Of a stretch of 64,000 nt of DNA, positions 15,858 to 25,451 are shown one piece after another. The DNA comes from Gammaproteobacteria bacterium (lineage in GTDB: Bacteria > Pseudomonadota > Gammaproteobacteria > JAUZRS01): the NCBI GenBank assembly GCA_030949385.1, contig JAUZSP010000006.1, positions 314,121 through 378,120 of the forward strand, in the 5' to 3' direction. The translations under genes were made by a program, and so were the position numbers. Position 1 is the stretch's first letter; the number at the start of each line of letters is the position of its first letter. The notes under the pieces were generated by a model. That model was not told the DNA's origin. It made no database searches and was given only the letters and a program-made list of their open reading frames with translations.

Positions 15858-18107
15858 GTGAGCGCGCTCGCTTTTTTGCTGGGCGTTTTTCTGATTCATA
15901 TCAGTACCCTTTTTTTTATCCCACTCTTGTTGGTGTTTTTGCTGGCGGCTTTGGTTTTTTATTATGGGGCTGGCTGGCGTTGGTTGATGTGGTTGTTACT
16001 GGGCTGGTGTTGGGCGAGCAGTGCTCTATTGATCTATCAGAGTCGTTTGTTGCCAGCGGAGCTGGAAGGAAAGGATCTGCGCGTGCGTGGAGTGGTGGTT
16101 TCGCTGCTTGCGGTTGCGGGGGCAAAAAAACGCTTTTTGTTTCAAGTCGGTGAATGGCAAAAAGAGGGGGTCTGGCTGCCGGTCAAGTGGCGTTTGAAAT
16201 TGAGCGAATACGGTCAGGATAAACCGTTGCGTGGCGGTGAGTCGTGGTCGTTGTTGGTGCGACTAAAACGACCGCACGGCTTTAAAAATCCAGCGGGGTT
16301 TGATTACCAACGTTGGTTAATGATGCAGGGCATTCACGCTACGGGCTATGTGCGGCCTAAAGCGGAGCGTGTTTTTCTAGGGGAAACCTCTGCGGCTTAC
16401 GGATTGCTGCGTTGGCGGCAAACTCTATCGGATCAACTGCAACGGTTGTTGCCAAAGGATTCATTGCAGGGGATTTTGCGCGCGTTGGTGTTGGCGGATC
16501 GAAACGGCATTGAGGAAGATCAGTGGCGGGTGCTGCGCAAAACCGGCACCGCACATTTGGTGGCTATTTCGGGGCTGCACATCGGTTTGGCAGCCGCTCT
16601 TGGGCATCTGCTGGCATCGTTGTTGTGGCGCTGTTTGGGCGGCTGGCGCTTGCGCATCGGTCGGCTTGTTTTTGCCGCCTATTTTGCGTTGCTGTTCGCG
16701 CTTGTGTATGCCGCGTTAGCGGGGTTTTCTCTACCGACGCAACGGGCGTTGATCATGCTGTCGGTCTGGCTGGGTGCGGTGATCTTTCAGCGACCCTTGA
16801 AGCCGTTGCGAGGCCTCTCTCTGGCGCTGTTGGGGGTGTTGCTTCTTGATCCCTTGGCGGCGTTTTCGGCCAGTTTCTGGCTCTCGTTTTCTGCGGTGGC
16901 GCTGATTTTTTATCTCTTTGTGGGGCGTTTGCAGCACGAAGTGCGTTGGTTGCAGTGGGGTCGTCTGCATTTAGCCTTGGCACTGGGGTTGTCGCCGCTG
17001 TTGCTGCTCTTTTTTCAGCAGAGTTCAGTGGTGGCTCCATTGGCAAATCTGCTGTCGGTACCGTGGATGACGATGGTGGTGGTGCCTCTGTCGTTGTTGG
17101 CTACGCTGATTTTGCCATTGGATGCTGCCGTGAGCGGTTGGCTGTTTGAATGGGCTAATTCGGCGCTGTGGCTGCTGTGGTTATTTTTGCAACGTTTGGC
17201 AGACGTGCCGTGGGCGGCGTGGCCGTTTGCTGTTTCATCCCTTTGGTTGTTGCCCTCGACAATTTTGGCGCTGCTGCTGCTGTTTGCCCCCCGTGGTTTT
17301 CCAGCACGTTGGTTGTTTATGCCGTTATTAATGCCGCTGTTGTTATACCAGCCGCAGCGGCCAAAACAGGGTGAGCTGTTTGTGACGGTGTTGGATGTGG
17401 GGCAGGGGTTGTCGGTACTGCTGCAAACACAGCAGCACACTCTGCTTTACGATACGGGGGCGAAATTCAGCGTCCGTTTTGATGCGGCGCGGGCAGTGAT
17501 TATTCCTTTGCTGCGCCAGCAACGCATTAAGCAGATTGATCGGCTGATTTTATCCCACGATGATGGCGATCATGTGGGGGCATTGCCGCCATTGTTGGAT
17601 GTGTTTCCAGTAAAACAGTTGAGCAGCGGTCAGCCAGAGCGTTGGCCGCATTTGCGAGTGGATGTCTGTCGTGCCGGTCAGAGCTGGGTCTGGGATGAGG
17701 TGCGCTTTGAATTTTTGCACCCAACAGAGAGAGAAGAAAAGGGCGATAATAATTATTCTTGTTTGTTAAAGGTGACGACGCAGTGGGGTTCGGTCTTGTT
17801 GACAGGAGACATTGAGAAGCCAGTGGAGAAGAGCCTGTTACGGGCGGGGGCTGATTTGCAGGCAGCGGTGTTGATCGCAGCTCATCATGGCAGTAACTCC
17901 TCCTCTAGTTTGGCTTTTATTCAGGCGGTGCGACCGCAGTATGTGATTTATTCAACCGGTTATAAAAACCGTTTTCACTTGCCTCATCCGTCGGTGGTGG
18001 CGCGGTTCCAGACGTTGGGGGTGGTGGCGTTTAATACCGCTGAGGTGGGAGCGGTGCGGGTGCATTTGGCTTCTACGCTAAGTGTGTTGCCGATGAAAGT
18101 GAAATAA
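15858..18107 (+). CDS. comEC: ComEC/Rec2 DNA-uptake channel protein
   Basis: 749 residues from GTG 15858. It has an N-terminal membrane and DUF4131 part, a central Competence domain with many helices (LVAISGLHIGLAAALGH, about residues 230-480), and a C-terminal metallo-beta-lactamase-like domain from about 510. In that domain the metal motif SHDDGDHVGALPP, the GDNNYSCLL strand, LLTGDIEK and AAHHGSNSSSS are all present, so the nuclease-like site looks intact. ComEC moves single-stranded DNA across the inner membrane during natural transformation. Other competence genes are not in the window. Full length and intact motifs suggest a working protein. Confidence 0.95.
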   Translation: MSALAFLLGVFLIHISTLFFIPLLLVFLLAALVFYYGAGWRWLMWLLLGWCWASSALLIYQSRLLPAELEGKDLRVRGVVVSLLAVAGAKKRFLFQVGEWQKEGVWLPVKWRLKLSEYGQDKPLRGGESWSLLVRLKRPHGFKNPAGFDYQRWLMMQGIHATGYVRPKAERVFLGETSAAYGLLRWRQTLSDQLQRLLPKDSLQGILRALVLADRNGIEEDQWRVLRKTGTAHLVAISGLHIGLAAALGHLLASLLWRCLGGWRLRIGRLVFAAYFALLFALVYAALAGFSLPTQRALIMLSVWLGAVIFQRPLKPLRGLSLALLGVLLLDPLAAFSASFWLSFSAVALIFYLFVGRLQHEVRWLQWGRLHLALALGLSPLLLLFFQQSSVVAPLANLLSVPWMTMVVVPLSLLATLILPLDAAVSGWLFEWANSALWLLWLFLQRLADVPWAAWPFAVSSLWLLPSTILALLLLFAPRGFPARWLFMPLLMPLLLYQPQRPKQGELFVTVLDVGQGLSVLLQTQQHTLLYDTGAKFSVRFDAARAVIIPLLRQQRIKQIDRLILSHDDGDHVGALPPLLDVFPVKQLSSGQPERWPHLRVDVCRAGQSWVWDEVRFEFLHPTEREEKGDNNYSCLLKVTTQWGSVLLTGDIEKPVEKSLLRAGADLQAAVLIAAHHGSNSSSSLAFIQAVRPQYVIYSTGYKNRFHLPHPSVVARFQTLGVVAFNTAEVGAVRVHLASTLSVLPMKVK

Positions 18108-18168
18108 ACTACTCTTAGGAAGGTTGGTTGGAGATCGTTTATAAAAAATAATTGGAGAGGCACAAGGA

Positions 18169-18891
18169 ATGAAAAATAATTTTAAAGAAGCACTAAAACA
18201 CGTTCTGGTTCATGAAGGCGGTTGGGCAGATCATCCCAAAGACCCGGGTGGAGCCACCATGAAGGGGGTCACGTTGATCACTTTTCGGCGGCATTTTGGC
18301 AAGGATCGCAGTAAGGAAGAGCTGCGTAACATCAGCGATGTTCAGCTGGAACAGATTTACCGTTCGGGCTATTGGGATAAATGCCACTGCGATGATCTGC
18401 CGGAGGGGGTGGATTATGTGGTCTTTGATGGTGCGGTGAACTCAGGGCCTGGACGCAGTGCTAAGTGGTTGCAAGGGGTCATCGGTGCCAAGCAGGACGG
18501 TGGCGTCGGTCCGAAAACATTGGCTAAAGTGGCGGAAAAAGAGCCAGCGCAGATGTGTGATTTGATTTGTGATCGTCGTTTGGCCTTTTTACAGAGCTTG
18601 CGAACGTGGAAGGTCTTCGGTTTGGGTTGGGGGCGACGTGTGGAAGGGGTGCGTAAACAAGGGCTGAAATTGGCCGGTGGTTTTATCCCCTCGATTGATT
18701 ATGAGACGGTCAAGCTCGGCTCTCGAAGTGTCTGGGTGGAAAACCTACAACAGGCTTTGGATCTGTTGGTGGATGGGGTGTTTGGTGAAGATACCGATGC
18801 CGCCTTGCGTGAGTGGCAAGGCAATCACGGTTTGCAGGCCGATGGCATTGCCGGTCGTGATACCTATCGAGCGTTGGGTTTGATTGCGTAG
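18169..18891 (+). CDS. GH108-type muramidase with peptidoglycan-binding domain
   Basis: 240 residues. The N-terminal half carries the GH108 signature HEGGWADHPKDPGGATMKGV, with the catalytic glutamate in the EGGW motif, then a PG_binding_3-like segment (VFDGAVNSGPGRSAKWLQ). The last 75 residues are a second peptidoglycan-binding domain (LGSRSVWVENLQQALDL, VFGEDTDAALREWQ). Such enzymes cut the glycan strand and occur in phages, in holin-like secretion systems and as free genes. There is no signal peptide, so release would need a holin-like partner or lysis; none is adjacent, and no phage gene surrounds it. Its 3' end overlaps the convergent LysR gene by 28 bases. Confidence 0.85.
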   Translation: MKNNFKEALKHVLVHEGGWADHPKDPGGATMKGVTLITFRRHFGKDRSKEELRNISDVQLEQIYRSGYWDKCHCDDLPEGVDYVVFDGAVNSGPGRSAKWLQGVIGAKQDGGVGPKTLAKVAEKEPAQMCDLICDRRLAFLQSLRTWKVFGLGWGRRVEGVRKQGLKLAGGFIPSIDYETVKLGSRSVWVENLQQALDLLVDGVFGEDTDAALREWQGNHGLQADGIAGRDTYRALGLIA

Positions 18892-19850
18892 ATCCGTGGG
18901 TTGGGTGCTGATTCCGGCGCAGTCCGCAGCATCTCTTTGCCTTGCATTAATAGAAAGTCCAGAAAGGTGCGCGCAGCCAAAGAGAGTTTTTTGTCTCTTA
19001 GATGTACGGCGTACCAACGATGAAACAGCGGGAAGCCTTGCACATCAAGCACGGCAATGTGGTTGTGCTCTAATTCCAGACGTAAATTGTGTTTGGATAA
19101 AACAGAGATCCCCAAGCCCGCCATCACCGCTTGTTTAATGGACTCACTGCTGCCTAATTCCATATAGGGTTTGATTTTCAAATTCTGTTCGGCAAACAAA
19201 CGGTCAATGGCCAGTCGTGTGCCAGAGCCTGCTTCACGAATCAAAAAACGTTCTTCTTGTAACTGTTGCAGGCTGATGTTCTGGCAGTGGATCAGTGGGT
19301 GATTTCTGTGCGCCACCACCACCAGTTCATTGTCCACAAAGGGGTAAGACTTGACCGGCAGCTCTTTGGGAACCTTGCCCATAATCAACAAATCGTCTTG
19401 ATTGGACTTCAAGCGTTCCAGCACCCGTGAGCGGTTGGTGACCTTCAATTTTGGTTCCACCAGTTGATGCTGTTGGATAAAGGCACCGAGAAGATGGGGC
19501 ATAAAATATTTGGCGCTGGTGATGACCGCGATGCGCAGTGGCCCTTTAATGACACTTTCGAGCACGCTGGTGGACTCTTCCAACGACATGACACTGCTGA
19601 GGATGTCGAGCGCGGAGTTGTAGACTTCCTCGCCCACCACCGTGGTGTGCAGATGCTTGCCGGTTTTTTCCAGCAGAGTTTGACCAATGGTTTCGCTGAG
19701 CTTTTTCACCTGCATGGAGACGGTGGGTTGGCTGAGGTGCAGCTCTTCGGCGGCGCGGGTGTAACTCTCTAGGCGAACGACGGTTTCAAAGATCTGCATT
19801 TGGCGCAGGGTGAGTTGGCGAATGAAATTTCTGGTAAGCGCATTTTTCAT
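18864..19850 (-). CDS. LysR-family regulator, CbbR-like
   Basis: 328 residues. The N-terminal winged helix-turn-helix is standard (TLRQMQIFETVVRLESYTRAAEELHLSQPTVSMQVKKLS), followed by a linker helix and the LysR effector-binding fold (about 95-300). The start RQLTLRQMQIFETV and FLIREAGSGTRLAIDRLF closely resemble CbbR, the activator of Calvin-cycle operons that senses carbon metabolites. No cbb gene is near, so naming it cbbR would be premature; the target may lie elsewhere. It lies downstream of csiV and mfd in the same direction with a 62-base gap. It shares 28 bases with the convergent muramidase gene. Confidence 0.85.
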   Translation of the reverse strand: MKNALTRNFIRQLTLRQMQIFETVVRLESYTRAAEELHLSQPTVSMQVKKLSETIGQTLLEKTGKHLHTTVVGEEVYNSALDILSSVMSLEESTSVLESVIKGPLRIAVITSAKYFMPHLLGAFIQQHQLVEPKLKVTNRSRVLERLKSNQDDLLIMGKVPKELPVKSYPFVDNELVVVAHRNHPLIHCQNISLQQLQEERFLIREAGSGTRLAIDRLFAEQNLKIKPYMELGSSESIKQAVMAGLGISVLSKHNLRLELEHNHIAVLDVQGFPLFHRWYAVHLRDKKLSLAARTFLDFLLMQGKEMLRTAPESAPNPRIYAIKPNAR

Positions 19851-19912
19851 AGATTATTCTCTATGGATTTAATGGAAGGCATTGGTTTTTTATACCTGAA
19901 ATTCAGCAGAAA

Positions 19913-20752
19913 TTACGGCTTTTTGACCATTTTCACTGGCGTCATCAAAACCACAATTCCAATACGTGGGTTATCCAAGTAGTGAACCTCTTTGCTGCGC
20001 ATTTTTCGATGTCCTTGAACGGGATAGGATTGAAAATAGAAGCGTGGTTCTTGGGTTGAATTATCGTTTAGAGGCATCACTTGAATTTCAGTTGTCATTA
20101 CCTTTTTAATGTTTTCTGACGAGCTGCTTTCTGTCGTAATGGCTTCTGGTATCACAACGGGCATCTGCTCTTGCTGGGTGAAGTTCAGGTCGGTGTAAAG
20201 ATGCAGGTAGCGTTTCAGTATTACGGTTACGGTGCCTTCAAGCGGGTAGACAAATTGATTGGCTAATTCGGCCTCGGCGTTGTTGCTTCTTTGTCTGCTT
20301 CTCAACGGTCGAGAACGGAAACTATTGGCAGCCAGCTCCGTTTCTTTGTTTTCTAGTTCGGGCCGTAACCCCAGTGGTTTGCCTGCTCGAATGTGAATCG
20401 CAATGGCCTCTTTTTCAGCCAGTCCAGGTTGTCGCCAAGCGAGGTGTTGCAGCAGCTGGTAGCGTTTTGAATATTTGAGGTGATTGGCTTCTTTAGTAAG
20501 CTGATACGCTTCTTTTGGTAAGCTGATAAAACCACCCTGTGGTTTTTTCCAGTGCAACTCTAAGGCCTTTTCTGTATTTACTGGAAAATAGCCCACTGGC
20601 CACTGTTCATTGGGGTCAGTTGGGCCAAGATGACGGAAAAAAATCATCTCGATGTCGTAATAACGTTGCTCTTTTTCTATTTCAGCGTGCAGGGTGCTGC
20701 CACTCATCAAGAGGCTGAGTAAGATAAAAAACGCAGTGATGATTTTTTTCAT
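19913..20752 (-). CDS. CsiV-like exported protein
   Basis: 279 residues from ATG 20752; upstream in-frame sequence to 20830 lacks a signal peptide and overlaps mfd. A clear signal peptide (MKKIITAFFILLSLLMSGST-LHA) is followed by YYDIEMIFFRH, the characteristic opening of the CsiV family. The central part is poorly conserved and the C-terminus reads NPRIGIVVLMTPV. CsiV binds peptidoglycan in the periplasm and activates the LpoA/PBP1a synthase in Vibrio; whether that function holds here is inference. The gene follows mfd by 37 bases, the usual place for csiV, which supports the call. Confidence 0.78.
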   Translation of the reverse strand: MKKIITAFFILLSLLMSGSTLHAEIEKEQRYYDIEMIFFRHLGPTDPNEQWPVGYFPVNTEKALELHWKKPQGGFISLPKEAYQLTKEANHLKYSKRYQLLQHLAWRQPGLAEKEAIAIHIRAGKPLGLRPELENKETELAANSFRSRPLRSRQRSNNAEAELANQFVYPLEGTVTVILKRYLHLYTDLNFTQQEQMPVVIPEAITTESSSSENIKKVMTTEIQVMPLNDNSTQEPRFYFQSYPVQGHRKMRSKEVHYLDNPRIGIVVLMTPVKMVKKP

Positions 20753-20789
20753 AAGAGTCTGTCTTGGCTGGGTGAATTGAGTCTTGTGT

Positions 20790-23700
20790 TTAGGCGCTGA
20801 GTTTGTTGAGCAGTGTGTCGATAAAGTCAAAACGTGTTTCGACCTGCTCTAAATCTGCGCTGAAGCGTAATACAAACGGCGGTGCAAAGCGATAAACATT
20901 GGGCAGCAGTTGCACCAGTTGAATCACCTTGCCAATGTCGATACTGGCCTGTTCATCAATGAGTAGGTGACCGTGTTTTGGACCCGCTTCGACTTTTTTA
21001 ATCTCCAGTTCTTTAACGCGCAGTTTCAGCTCTGAGAGTCGAAATAGGTTTTTTGTCTGTTCCGGAAGCAGGCCAAATCGGTCGATCAGCTCCACTTGCA
21101 GCTCGCGCAGTTCGCTTTTGTCTCGTGCGCTGGCGATGCGCTTGTAGAGGATCAAACGGCTGTGAACATCGCCCACGTAGTCGCTCGGCAGCAGGGCAGG
21201 CAGATGCAGATCCACTTCGCTTTCGGTGTGCAACGGTTGATCCAGCGACAGCGTTTTGCCTTCTTTGAGGGCGTTGACCGCCCGTTGCAGCAGCTCTTGA
21301 TAGAGGGTGAAACCGATCTCCTGAATCTGTCCGCTCTGGCCGTCTCCAAGCAGCTCACCGGCACCGCGAATCTCCAGATCGTGGCTGGCCAAGGTGAAAC
21401 CCACGCCCAACTCTTCCAGGGCTTCGATGGCGCTGAGGCGCTTTTGTGCGTCTGGGGTCATGAGTTTTTTGGGTGGGGTGAATAGGTAGGCGTAAGCGCG
21501 ATGGTGCGAGCGCCCAACCCGGCCACGCAGTTGATGCAGCTGTGCCAGACCGAGTTTGTCAGCGCGGTTGATGATAATGGTGTTGGCGGTGGGGATGTCG
21601 ATGCCGCTCTCGATGATGGTGGTACAGACCAGAATATTAAAACGCTGGTGATAAAAATCGAGGGTGACCTGTTCCAGCTCTTGTTCACGCATTTGGCCGT
21701 GAGCAACGCGAATCTGCGCTTCGGGCAGTATGGCTTCGATTTGGCGTGCGATCAGATCAATGCTTTTTACTTCGTTGTGCAGAAAATAGATCTGTCCCCC
21801 ACGAGCCAGCTCTCGCCGACAGGCCTCTTCGATCAGCTCGTCTTGCCACTGACTGACAAAGGTTTTGATCGCGTGACGATGCGCTGGCGGGGTGGCGATA
21901 ATGGAGAGGTCGCGCATCCCCGCCAAGCTCATATTAAGGGTACGCGGAATGGGGGTGGCGGTGAGGGTGAGAATGTCCACTTCGGCACGCAGGGTTTTGA
22001 GCTGTTCTTTGTGGCGCACCCCAAATCGGTGCTCTTCGTCGATGATCACCAGCCCTAGATTTTTGAATTTGATCGATTTTTGCAGCAGTTTGTGGGTGCC
22101 GATAATGATGTCCACTTTGCCCTCGGCTAGGGCTAAGAGGCTGTCGTCTTGCTGTTTTTTGCTGCGAAATCGGGACAGGGATTCAATTCGAAACGGCCAA
22201 TCGGCAAAACGATCGAGAAAATTTTGCTGATGTTGCTGTGCCAGCAAGGTCGTCGGCACTAAGACCGCCACCTGCCGCCCACCGTTGGCGGCAGTGAAGG
22301 CGGCGCGCATGGCCACTTCAGTTTTACCAAAACCCACATCACCGCAGACCACCCGATCCATAGATTGGCTTCGCACCATATCCGCCTGTACGGCGTTGAT
22401 GGCCGTCAGTTGATCGGGGGTCTCTTCGAAGGGAAAGGCTTCGGCAAACAGCGCGTGTTCCGTTGGGTTGATTTTAAAACCGTGTCCGCCACGAGCGGCA
22501 CGTTGAGCATGAATTTCCAGCAGTTCGGCGGCCACATCGTGAACTTTTTCTGTCGCTTTGCGTTTCAGCTTTTGCCACTGTTCGCCACCCAAACGGTGCA
22601 GCGGTGCGTTGTCGGGGTTGGAGCCGCTGTAGCGGGAGATCAAATTGAGCGCCGAAACCGGCACATAGAGTTTGTCTTTTTTAGCGTATTCGAGCAGCAG
22701 GAATTCGGTCTCCAGACCGCCCACCTCAAGGGTTACCATGCCGGTGTAACGCCCGACGCCGTGGTCGATGTGAACCACGGGCGCGCCGAGGTGCAGATCG
22801 GTGAGGTTGGCGATGACCGCATCGGCATCCCGCGTTGGGTGGCTGTGACGACGGTTTTGCCGCACTCGCTCACCGAGCAGTTGGGATTCGACAAGGATCG
22901 CAACGCCTGCTTCGGGCAGCTGCAACCCCTCTTCTAAACTGCCTTCGGCAAGATAAAGAGCACCTTTGGCGTTGAGAAACCACGGCCAACTTTTGCTCAG
23001 TTTGGGGTTGATCTGGTTGTCGCGCAGCAGTTCAAGCAGCGCCTCACGTCGCCCAGCGGATTCGGCCAGCAGTAGCACTTTGCCATCGAAGGTGTTTAAG
23101 AACTCTTTTAGTGCTGCTAAGGGTGTTTCAGCACGGCTGTCGAGGGTCAGTTTGGGGGGCAGTTCGCTGGCAAAATTATGGCCGTTTTCCTGTTTAAAAT
23201 TTTGTATTGAGAGACTGTTTTCCAGCACCGTTGCCAGCTCTGCGCAGGGCAGAAAGAGCTGTTGTGGTTCCAGTAGCGGGCGTTCTGGGTCGTGGCGGCG
23301 CTGTTCAAAACGGCTGTTGAGCTGTTGCCAAAAGAGTTCGGCGGCGCTTTGACAGTCGTCGAGCGCCAGAGTCAGGGTGTTGTCGGGCAGGTAGTCACTC
23401 AGCCGTGAGAGCCGTTCAAAAAAGAGCGGTTGATAATATTCGATCCCAGAAGGGGCGATGCCGTTGCTGACATCACGATAAATGGGCGACTCATTGGCTA
23501 CCACATCAAAGCGGTCTCGAAAGGCGTTGCGAAAGCGTTTGATCGCCGTTTCGTCGAGGGGAAATTCCCGTGCAGGCAGCAGGTGAATGTGTTCGACTTT
23601 TTCCAGACTGCGCTGATCTTCGGGGTTGAAGGTGCGAATGGTGTCGATTTCGTCATCAAACAGGTCAATGCGATAGGGGGTTTTGCTGCCCATGGGAAAC

Positions 23701-24224
23701 AGATCTAAGAGGCTGCCACGCACGGCAAATTCGCCCTGTTCCATCACTTGGGTAACGAGGCGATAACCGCTTTTGTCCAGTTGCAAGCGCATCTGATCCA
23801 GATCAATGACCTCGCCTACTTCCAACATCAGTGAGTGGGCATTGAGGTAGTCGATGGGCAGCAGACGCTGCATTACGGTGGCTACGGGGGCGATAAGAAT
23901 GCCCTGTTTGAGCTGCGGCAGGCGGTAGAGGGTCTCTAGGCGTTGCGAGACGATTTCGCGGTGGGGGGAGAAGTGATCGTAGGGCAGGGTTTCCCAGTCG
24001 GGGTAGACCAGCGTGGGGCAGCTCTCGGCCAGAAAAAAGCGCAGTGATTCTTGTAGGCTCTGAGCGGTTTTCATGTCGGGGGTGATCACCAACAGTAAGC
24101 CGTCGTGGTTGCGCGCCGCTTCGGCAATGGCCAGCGCCTTGGCACTGCCGTAGAGTTTGCCCCACGAGGGCTGTTGAAGGTGGTTGGAGTTGACCAGCAG
24201 AGAGGCGGGTTTTGCTGCTGCCAT
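20790..24224 (-). CDS. mfd: Transcription-repair coupling factor
   Basis: 1144 residues, full length. It releases RNA polymerase stalled at DNA lesions and recruits UvrA. In order it has the UvrB-like N-terminal domains (1-350), the RNA polymerase interacting domain (about 475-545, VVHIDHGVGRYTGMVTLEVGG), the RecG-like translocase with Walker A GDVGFGKTEVAMRAAF and Walker B IIDEEHRFGVRHKEQLK, TLTATPIPRTLNMS, the TRG motif region (RGRVGRSHHRAYAYL), and the C-terminal TRCF domain. It begins a minus-strand run with the csiV-like gene. All motifs look intact. Confidence 0.97.
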   Translation of the reverse strand: MAAAKPASLLVNSNHLQQPSWGKLYGSAKALAIAEAARNHDGLLLVITPDMKTAQSLQESLRFFLAESCPTLVYPDWETLPYDHFSPHREIVSQRLETLYRLPQLKQGILIAPVATVMQRLLPIDYLNAHSLMLEVGEVIDLDQMRLQLDKSGYRLVTQVMEQGEFAVRGSLLDLFPMGSKTPYRIDLFDDEIDTIRTFNPEDQRSLEKVEHIHLLPAREFPLDETAIKRFRNAFRDRFDVVANESPIYRDVSNGIAPSGIEYYQPLFFERLSRLSDYLPDNTLTLALDDCQSAAELFWQQLNSRFEQRRHDPERPLLEPQQLFLPCAELATVLENSLSIQNFKQENGHNFASELPPKLTLDSRAETPLAALKEFLNTFDGKVLLLAESAGRREALLELLRDNQINPKLSKSWPWFLNAKGALYLAEGSLEEGLQLPEAGVAILVESQLLGERVRQNRRHSHPTRDADAVIANLTDLHLGAPVVHIDHGVGRYTGMVTLEVGGLETEFLLLEYAKKDKLYVPVSALNLISRYSGSNPDNAPLHRLGGEQWQKLKRKATEKVHDVAAELLEIHAQRAARGGHGFKINPTEHALFAEAFPFEETPDQLTAINAVQADMVRSQSMDRVVCGDVGFGKTEVAMRAAFTAANGGRQVAVLVPTTLLAQQHQQNFLDRFADWPFRIESLSRFRSKKQQDDSLLALAEGKVDIIIGTHKLLQKSIKFKNLGLVIIDEEHRFGVRHKEQLKTLRAEVDILTLTATPIPRTLNMSLAGMRDLSIIATPPAHRHAIKTFVSQWQDELIEEACRRELARGGQIYFLHNEVKSIDLIARQIEAILPEAQIRVAHGQMREQELEQVTLDFYHQRFNILVCTTIIESGIDIPTANTIIINRADKLGLAQLHQLRGRVGRSHHRAYAYLFTPPKKLMTPDAQKRLSAIEALEELGVGFTLASHDLEIRGAGELLGDGQSGQIQEIGFTLYQELLQRAVNALKEGKTLSLDQPLHTESEVDLHLPALLPSDYVGDVHSRLILYKRIASARDKSELRELQVELIDRFGLLPEQTKNLFRLSELKLRVKELEIKKVEAGPKHGHLLIDEQASIDIGKVIQLVQLLPNVYRFAPPFVLRFSADLEQVETRFDFIDTLLNKLSA

Positions 24225-24475
24225 GAGAGGTGCCTGCGCAAAAAAAGGGGCTATTGTCCCATAATTGGCTGTTTGGGCAAGTCTGTTGGTCGGTTGGCTT
24301 TGGTTTATGGGGTGTTAAGGGTGTGTATTTATGGCTGAGTAACTAATAGCAAGAAATCCTTGTTAGTGTGTAACATCAGTTATTTGATTGGAACTGGGTG
24401 GATTGAGCCGTTAATGGGGGTACAAAATTTATTAGAGTTGGAACAGTCAAGTGTAATTTTATAAAAGAGTAAGCC

Positions 24476-25280
24476 ATGCCAGAGCCATTTAAAGCGGTTT
24501 TTAATCAAGAATTGATTGCCATTATGGCGCATCATTTCCAACGTCAGTGGGCGGGTTTTGATCAGGAGGGTTTTGTGAATGTTGCCTCTCATGATATAGA
24601 GACGTTGGAGCTGAAAGCCCGTTCTCAGCAGATCGTAACGGCAATGTTGGAATACGTGCCGAAGGATTTCCAGCTCACCGGTGAGCTGTTATTAAAGACA
24701 TTAAGTCCGGCTGTGGAGCCAGGTATTTTTCCTCAGAAAAGCGATGATCAGGGGCTTTCGGGTTGGGCGATTATGCCTTTAGCTGATTATGTGGGTTTGT
24801 ATGGACAAGACCATTTTGAGCTTTCCATGACGCTGTTTAAAGCGCTGACACAACGTTTTTCATCGGAGTTTGGCATCCGTTTTTTTTCTGCTGAAGCAGC
24901 CTGAAAAGACCTTGGCTGTTTTAAAACAGTGGTGCAGTGATCCAGATCGACATGTGCGGCGTTTGGTGTCAGAAGGCACGCGGTCTCGGTTGCCGTGGGC
25001 AACGCGGTTGCCGCTGTTTATCAAAGACCCGCTGCCGGTTTTGGCGTTGTTGGAGCGTCTTAAAGACGACAAGGATTCTTATGTGCGTCGTTCGGTGGCC
25101 AACAACCTTAATGACATTGGTAAGGACAACCCTGCTGCACTGTTGTCGCTTGTGGAAGATTGGATAACCGAAGCGAGCAAAGAGCGGCGGCAATTGATTC
25201 GTCATGCGTGCCGCAGTTTGATCAAACAGGGTGAGCAGAGAGCGCTTGAACGGGGTCTCTGTTGGGGAAAAAGAATTTGA
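24476..25280 (+). pseudogene. Frameshifted AlkD-like DNA alkylation repair gene
   Basis: The first frame (24476-24904) gives 142 residues starting MPEPFKAVFNQELIAIMAHH, the opening of a family of HEAT-repeat DNA alkylation repair proteins. After FGIRFF it becomes nonsense. In the next frame (from about 24881) the protein resumes as LLKQPEKTLAVLKQWCSDPD, then HVRRLVSEGTRSRLPWATRL and NNLNDIGKDNP, all conserved. The break lies in a run of eight T at 24880-24887, where seven would restore the frame. A second break follows near 25240-25260: the usual GVGEKEFDLQV reading appears in another frame and soon meets TAA 25291-25293. The C-terminal 100 or so residues are missing. Two or more breaks argue for true decay, not one sequencing error. 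Confidence 0.8.
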
Positions 25281-25451
25281 TCTACAGGTGTAATGGAGCC
25301 TATTTCTGTACGCTTGGATTACGGACGGAACTTGCCGCGAGTTACGGAGTCTTGGTCACTGTTATTGGCTTTGTGGCGCGATGGATTTTATCTTACGAGA
25401 TTGGGTCTGGGTGTGTTATAAAACGGATTGTGTGGCTAACTTGCCGCTAAA
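25281..25451. other. Decayed tail region before relA
   Basis: A short plus-strand reading frame from ATG about 25294 (MEPISVRLDYGRNL, then LLLALWRDGFYLTRL) could be a remnant of the AlkD-like tail or noise. No terminator or clear promoter for relA was found. Confidence 0.3.

Noticed and set aside
18169-18891. Muramidase gene as part of a prophage
   Set aside because: No other phage gene, integrase or attachment site lies around it; neighbours are housekeeping genes.
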